Shown here piece by piece: positions 40,479 to 44,171 of a stretch of 44,171 nucleotides of DNA. The first letter of the stretch is position 1. Every line of letters starts with the position of its first letter. A program made the position numbers and the translations under genes. The DNA lies in IMG/VR virus record IMGVR_UViG_3300033571_008549, positions 1 to 44,171 of that record, one strand, 5' to 3'. The notes under the pieces are model-generated. The model was given only the letters and a program-made list of their open reading frames with translations, searched no databases and was not told the origin of the DNA. The stretch is from a virus.

Positions 40479-43400
40479 GTATTTGATTTGTTATTGACAC
40501 AACTTTCTTCTCTTTCCTTCTTTTGTTTAGCTAAAGCATCTTTAAAACTTAGTGCTTTACCTTCTTGATCCAATTGAGTAGTGTCAGTATTATTTAAAAA
40601 GTTATCTGTAACTGATACACTTTCATCTGCCTTCTGTTTTGTTTCACTGTCTGCTACAGTGTTGATTTTAGACTTAATGTTTTCAACTTCCATATTAGTA
40701 AAATAATCATTTATTTCCGATAAACCAATTGTTTTAGAAGAACCTTTATGGCTAAACTTAACTTTTCCATCTTTTACTTCTTTAACAACTAATTCTGTAT
40801 TCATTTCTGCAAATATTTGATCTGCATTTCTGGTCTTAAAGATAGTGTTTTTTACAATAAGCTTGTCTCCAACTTTGATATTAGACTCAGTTAACTTGAC
40901 ATTTTCAGGTTTTGACAATTCAGCTTTCTTATCAGTCATTAATCTTTGCATTACTTCTAAGTCAACAGGATTAATTAATTGAGCAACTGCTTTCTTGTTT
41001 AACTCTCTTCTAAAGTTATTAAATGCAGCTAAATCATTTATTCCTTTTAGCTCTTCCACTACATCAGCTACAGATGTTGTTTTTAATTCTGTTGTAGGTG
41101 TTGTAGGACTACCAAACGTAAGGCTGTTTACAAATTTTTCTTTTCCAGTTAAAACAGTAGGTGGTTCACTTTCTGCACCAGGTAAAGGTGCTCCATCTCC
41201 AGGAGGTATACCTTCAACATCATTTAAAGGTCCTGGAGATTGTGTAAGTAAATCATATTTAATAACTAAATCTTTAACATCTTTTGCTTCTGTTGCTGTT
41301 TTTGCAGTTTCAATATCTTCAGTTGACATAACTTTAATCATGTCATTATTAAACCCAAGATTATTTAACTTAGCTCTTGTAGCTGCAGATAATTCTGAAC
41401 CAACAGGTATTGTTCCTGCAACAGGAATAAGTTGATCTATGTCATCTTTAACAGAATTTTTATCAAGACTTACAATGAATCTTCCTGGGGCCAATAATCT
41501 TTTCTCTCCTGGTTTTAATTTTGTTTTATCAGAAGGTTTAGAAACAGATGTAATTAAAGCTGTCTCATCATTATATGTAATCTGAATTGGTAAGATAGCA
41601 GTCTTAACATCAATACCTGGGAACATGTTTTCTAGTAATCTAGCATATGCTGCTTGTTGATATGTGTTTTCAATTCTTGCATTATGATAAGGACTAGTAG
41701 TATCATTGTATCCTTCCCATTTTTCTTTTTTACCTGTTTTAACATCAATGATAACAAACTTACCAGTTTGATCAACTAAAAGTAAATCAATCTCACCGGC
41801 AATACCAGCATTCTCATCATATACTCTTAAGTCTTCAGAAACCATATAGTACTGACCAGTGTCAACCATTTCTTTAATCTTAGCAAGATAACCTGCTTCT
41901 CCAAACAATTGATTGTAAGCTTCTTCAGTTATTGAAGCAGGTTCAAATTTAGGAACCTTTCCGGCAAATAAATCTTTAATTGATTGATCAATATAGTTAC
42001 CTGCTTTTTCTGCTTCCTCATATGTTCTTTCTGCAATAATAGGTTTTAATTCTTCTTTCAATGCATTAAATTTATCAAGTGGTTCTTCAGTTGATAAAGT
42101 TGTAAAAACATAATTTGTTTTTTTATTTTGGTTAAGATCATTATATGTTTTTTCTAAACTCTTAACCTCATTTTCTTGAGAAACAACACCATCAATACTT
42201 ATGATATGTTTACCACTTACAATAGCTCCATTACTTATTTCAAAAACATATCTATTGTCAAACTTACCTTCTATTGTAGGAGCAACTGCAGTAACAATAC
42301 CATTTTGAATTGGTGTTGAACTATTACTTCTAGAGATATAACCTCTATTCATAAAGTTCATCAAGTCAGATTTTACTTCTTTAAGAGTAGAAGTACTGAT
42401 GCCATCACCTTTTACTTGTTTAAGTTTTAATTTTTCAATAAAATCATCTACTAAAGCTTCAGTGGGTTCTGTTGCATTTTTATTCTTATCCATGAATTCA
42501 GTTACGGCATCATCAAATGCTGTATTTACTTTCTTCATATACTTATAAGAATACTCATTACCTAAGAATCTTTGAATAGCTCTAGTAACTCTTTCCATTG
42601 GTTTATCATTTACAACATATGTATTGTCATAACTGATATTAAATTGCATTTTTCTAAGTTCTTCAATTTGTTCAATTGCTCTTTTCATTTCTGGAGAGTA
42701 TCCAGCTTGAGCTCTTGTTTTAATTAACATCTCAATTTTATTCTTGATAGCTTTTAACTCAGAAACTTTATTGATGTTTTCAAAACTTGGTTTTAGAACT
42801 TTATTCAAATTCTCAATTATTGCATCAAGTGCATAAGTCAGTGTTCTTAGTTTAGGAATTGTTTCATAATTCTCAGTGTTTACACGTTTACCATTCAACA
42901 TAAAACTAAAGTCTGATACTTCTGCTATTTGTTGATTAGCCTCATTAATTTTTGAAGTTTTGTTATACTCATCAATCAAATCTTTTACTGTAATACTTGT
43001 TCTCATGTATTCAGTAAACATGTTTTGTTTTTGTTCTTCTGTTGCATTTTCAGTAACAATACTTGGTAAACCTTCATAGTATTTATCAAAAGCATCTAGA
43101 ATAGCTGCATGAAGTTCTGGAGCTCTTTCTTTGAGTTCATCAATGTCAGTAGAAGTTGATAGTGGTTCTACTACAACCTCTGTTTTTTCAGTTGTAGGTT
43201 TAATTCTATACTCATCAATGATCTCAGTTCTTAATGCATTGTATTTGTCAATTATAGTTTGAAGTTCAGTAGGATCTGGTTTCATTACATTAGTAAATCT
43301 TACAGCACTTGTAAAATCAATATCATCATTTTCCTCAACAACTTCACCATTAACATCATCATACTTTAGTATACCATTATCATTATAGTAGATTATTGGG

Positions 43401-44171
43401 TTCTCTTCAGTATCATATACTGCTTCAATATACTCTCCTGATAAAGATTCTGCAACAATCATTGACATGCTAAAATACTTTTTCTTACCTGTAGGTAAAA
43501 TAGTACCAACATCTTCTCTGGTTAAAGATTTTACAAGATTATTGATGTCAATTGCTTTTTGCTTATCAAGTTCATTTAGTCTTTCTTGTAATACATCATC
43601 TGCAGTTTCTTCAGTAAATCCTGAATCTTTATTTTGAATTGCGGCCAATCTAATGAAGACCTCAATATAGTTTTGATACTTAGGATTATTTACAGTAATA
43701 ACAGTATTGTTACTATCATCATAAAACTCTTCAGGGAATGTTCCATTCTCTAACCAATCCTGTAATGCATCAACACTTATGTAAATATTTTGATTTGCTA
43801 AATGGTTAATCAAGTCATTACTTTCTTTAGCTTCAATAGCTTTCATAACCATATCTTTATAATATCCTTTACGGTTATTATATAGATCTTTCATCCATTT
43901 AGCATTTCTATTAACATGTTCTATATATCCATTAGGATCATGTAGTAGGTTAATGTAGTCTACTAAAGATTTTGATTCTTTATCTAATTCATGAAAATCT
44001 ATAAACTGTTTAAAAGCTTTTTCAATATCTGAATTAAACAGTCTGGTACCGGATTTACCTAAAGCATTTAGATATGTTCCAAATTCTTCTTTTAATTCAT
44101 TGGTAAGTTTATCAACTTCTTCATCTGTTTTTTCACCATACTTTTCTTCAACTAATTTTTTTAATTCCTCA
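40475..44171 (-). CDS. Giant protein with PD-(D/E)XK nuclease domain, 5' end outside window
   Basis: At least 1,231 residues are visible. The first ATG inside the window is at 43894, but the frame stays open for 92 further codons to the edge (EELKKLVEEKYGEKTDEEVD, later IEHVNRNAKWMKDLY), so I treat the true start as outside. Numbered from 43894, residues about 655-770 form a PD-(D/E)XK nuclease: YYMVSEDLRVYD, IAGEIDLLLVDQTGK (Asp703), FVIIDVKTGKK (Asp717, Lys719) and ENTYQQAAYARLL with a Q-x2-A-Y helix. Most of the rest is helical and charged; a Pro-rich linker (PPGDGAPLPGAESEPP) lies near 895-915. The stop overlaps the 4,449-residue start by four bases. It is probably co-packaged and injected with the next two proteins; a nuclease carried by the virion might degrade host DNA or act in DNA processing. 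Confidence 0.75.
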   Translation of the reverse strand, partial: EELKKLVEEKYGEKTDEEVDKLTNELKEEFGTYLNALGKSGTRLFNSDIEKAFKQFIDFHELDKESKSLVDYINLLHDPNGYIEHVNRNAKWMKDLYNNRKGYYKDMVMKAIEAKESNDLINHLANQNIYISVDALQDWLENGTFPEEFYDDSNNTVITVNNPKYQNYIEVFIRLAAIQNKDSGFTEETADDVLQERLNELDKQKAIDINNLVKSLTREDVGTILPTGKKKYFSMSMIVAESLSGEYIEAVYDTEENPIIYYNDNGILKYDDVNGEVVEENDDIDFTSAVRFTNVMKPDPTELQTIIDKYNALRTEIIDEYRIKPTTEKTEVVVEPLSTSTDIDELKERAPELHAAILDAFDKYYEGLPSIVTENATEEQKQNMFTEYMRTSITVKDLIDEYNKTSKINEANQQIAEVSDFSFMLNGKRVNTENYETIPKLRTLTYALDAIIENLNKVLKPSFENINKVSELKAIKNKIEMLIKTRAQAGYSPEMKRAIEQIEELRKMQFNISYDNTYVVNDKPMERVTRAIQRFLGNEYSYKYMKKVNTAFDDAVTEFMDKNKNATEPTEALVDDFIEKLKLKQVKGDGISTSTLKEVKSDLMNFMNRGYISRSNSSTPIQNGIVTAVAPTIEGKFDNRYVFEISNGAIVSGKHIISIDGVVSQENEVKSLEKTYNDLNQNKKTNYVFTTLSTEEPLDKFNALKEELKPIIAERTYEEAEKAGNYIDQSIKDLFAGKVPKFEPASITEEAYNQLFGEAGYLAKIKEMVDTGQYYMVSEDLRVYDENAGIAGEIDLLLVDQTGKFVIIDVKTGKKEKWEGYNDTTSPYHNARIENTYQQAAYARLLENMFPGIDVKTAILPIQITYNDETALITSVSKPSDKTKLKPGEKRLLAPGRFIVSLDKNSVKDDIDQLIPVAGTIPVGSELSAATRAKLNNLGFNNDMIKVMSTEDIETAKTATEAKDVKDLVIKYDLLTQSPGPLNDVEGIPPGDGAPLPGAESEPPTVLTGKEKFVNSLTFGSPTTPTTELKTTSVADVVEELKGINDLAAFNNFRRELNKKAVAQLINPVDLEVMQRLMTDKKAELSKPENVKLTESNIKVGDKLIVKNTIFKTRNADQIFAEMNTELVVKEVKDGKVKFSHKGSSKTIGLSEINDYFTNMEVENIKSKINTVADSETKQKADESVSVTDNFLNNTDTTQLDQEGKALSFKDALAKQKKEREESCVNNKSNT

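Noticed and set aside
40995-41435. A 146-residue + strand frame within the nuclease-bearing giant
   Set aside because: It is the antisense shadow of the Pro-rich linker region, giving a Ser/Val/Pro-rich sequence; no leader.
1-44171. Stop-codon reassignment, as found in some crAss-like phages
   Set aside because: TAA, TAG and TGA all end recognised genes at sensible places (for example TAG for glycosylase and polymerase, TGA for the DUF6915-like gene), and no conserved domain is split by an in-frame stop.
1-44171. tRNA genes, CRISPR arrays, insertion sequences, integrase or attachment sites
   Set aside because: Gene-free gaps are at most about 100 bases and hold only leaders and hairpins; no repeat-spacer pattern, transposase or integrase was seen.

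Overview
The window looks like part of the genome of a large tailed phage of the crAss-like group (Crassvirales) infecting a member of the Bacteroidota. Three things point there. The DNA is very AT-rich, and start codons follow A-rich leaders rather than Shine-Dalgarno sequences. The gene set is DnaB-type helicase, Sak4-type ATPase, SSB-like protein, TOPRIM primase, Cas4/RecB-like nuclease, family B DNA polymerase and uracil-DNA glycosylase. Opposite it, on the other strand, lies a block of giant genes, one of which carries an RNA polymerase signature (R-x-P followed 39 residues later by A-D-F-D-V-D-K-L) of the crAss-like/YonO type. All three stop codons end recognisable genes, so I see no codon reassignment. 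I found no tRNA, rRNA, CRISPR array, insertion sequence or integrase, and no gene-free stretch longer than about 100 bases.

Left part (1-20.9 kb, almost all + strand): a tightly packed series of mostly small genes with ATGA, TAATG and TGATG junctions. Positions 1-3110 hold accessory genes: small Cys-rich proteins, an exported protein, a calcineurin-like phosphoesterase and a NinB-like protein. A single minus-strand gene (3097-3411) interrupts the series. From 3444 to 9383 come uracil-DNA glycosylase, a possible helicase-loader position, DnaB-like helicase, Sak4-like recombinase, SSB-like protein, primase and a SegE-like GIY-YIG nuclease. Positions 9386-10970 are small accessory genes, including DUF6878-like and DUF6915-like proteins. 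Positions 10967-13473 are a VWA/HExxH protein with its MoxR-type AAA+ partner. Positions 13518-20876 hold a conserved protein with an SSB-like tail, the PD-(D/E)XK nuclease, the DNA polymerase (which ends in a sliding-clamp-binding peptide), a second acidic-tailed protein and a MazG-like pyrophosphohydrolase. Four intrinsic-type hairpins punctuate this half.

Right part (20.9-44.2 kb, all minus strand): more than half of the window is only four genes, overlapping or nearly touching. In transcription order they are a protein of at least 1,231 residues with a PD-(D/E)XK nuclease domain (its 5' end lies outside the window), a 4,449-residue protein, a 2,028-residue protein and a 46-residue Lys/Arg-rich protein. 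The 4,449-residue protein combines the RNA polymerase active site with an HExxH peptidase motif, a YpsA/SLOG-like domain, a possible nucleotidyltransferase domain and a second SLOG-like domain. The 2,028-residue protein has its own HExxH motif, a LysM domain and a membrane helix near the C-terminus. By analogy with the virion RNA polymerase of Cellulophaga phage phi14:2 and with injected 'polyvalent' phage proteins, I infer that these giants are packaged in the capsid and enter the cell with the DNA. There the polymerase would start transcription of the early (left) genes and the other domains would process proteins or counter host defences.

The two transcription units converge on a hairpin at 20864-20895. 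The most unusual feature is the size of the polymerase protein and the joining of defence- and processing-type domains to it in one reading frame.
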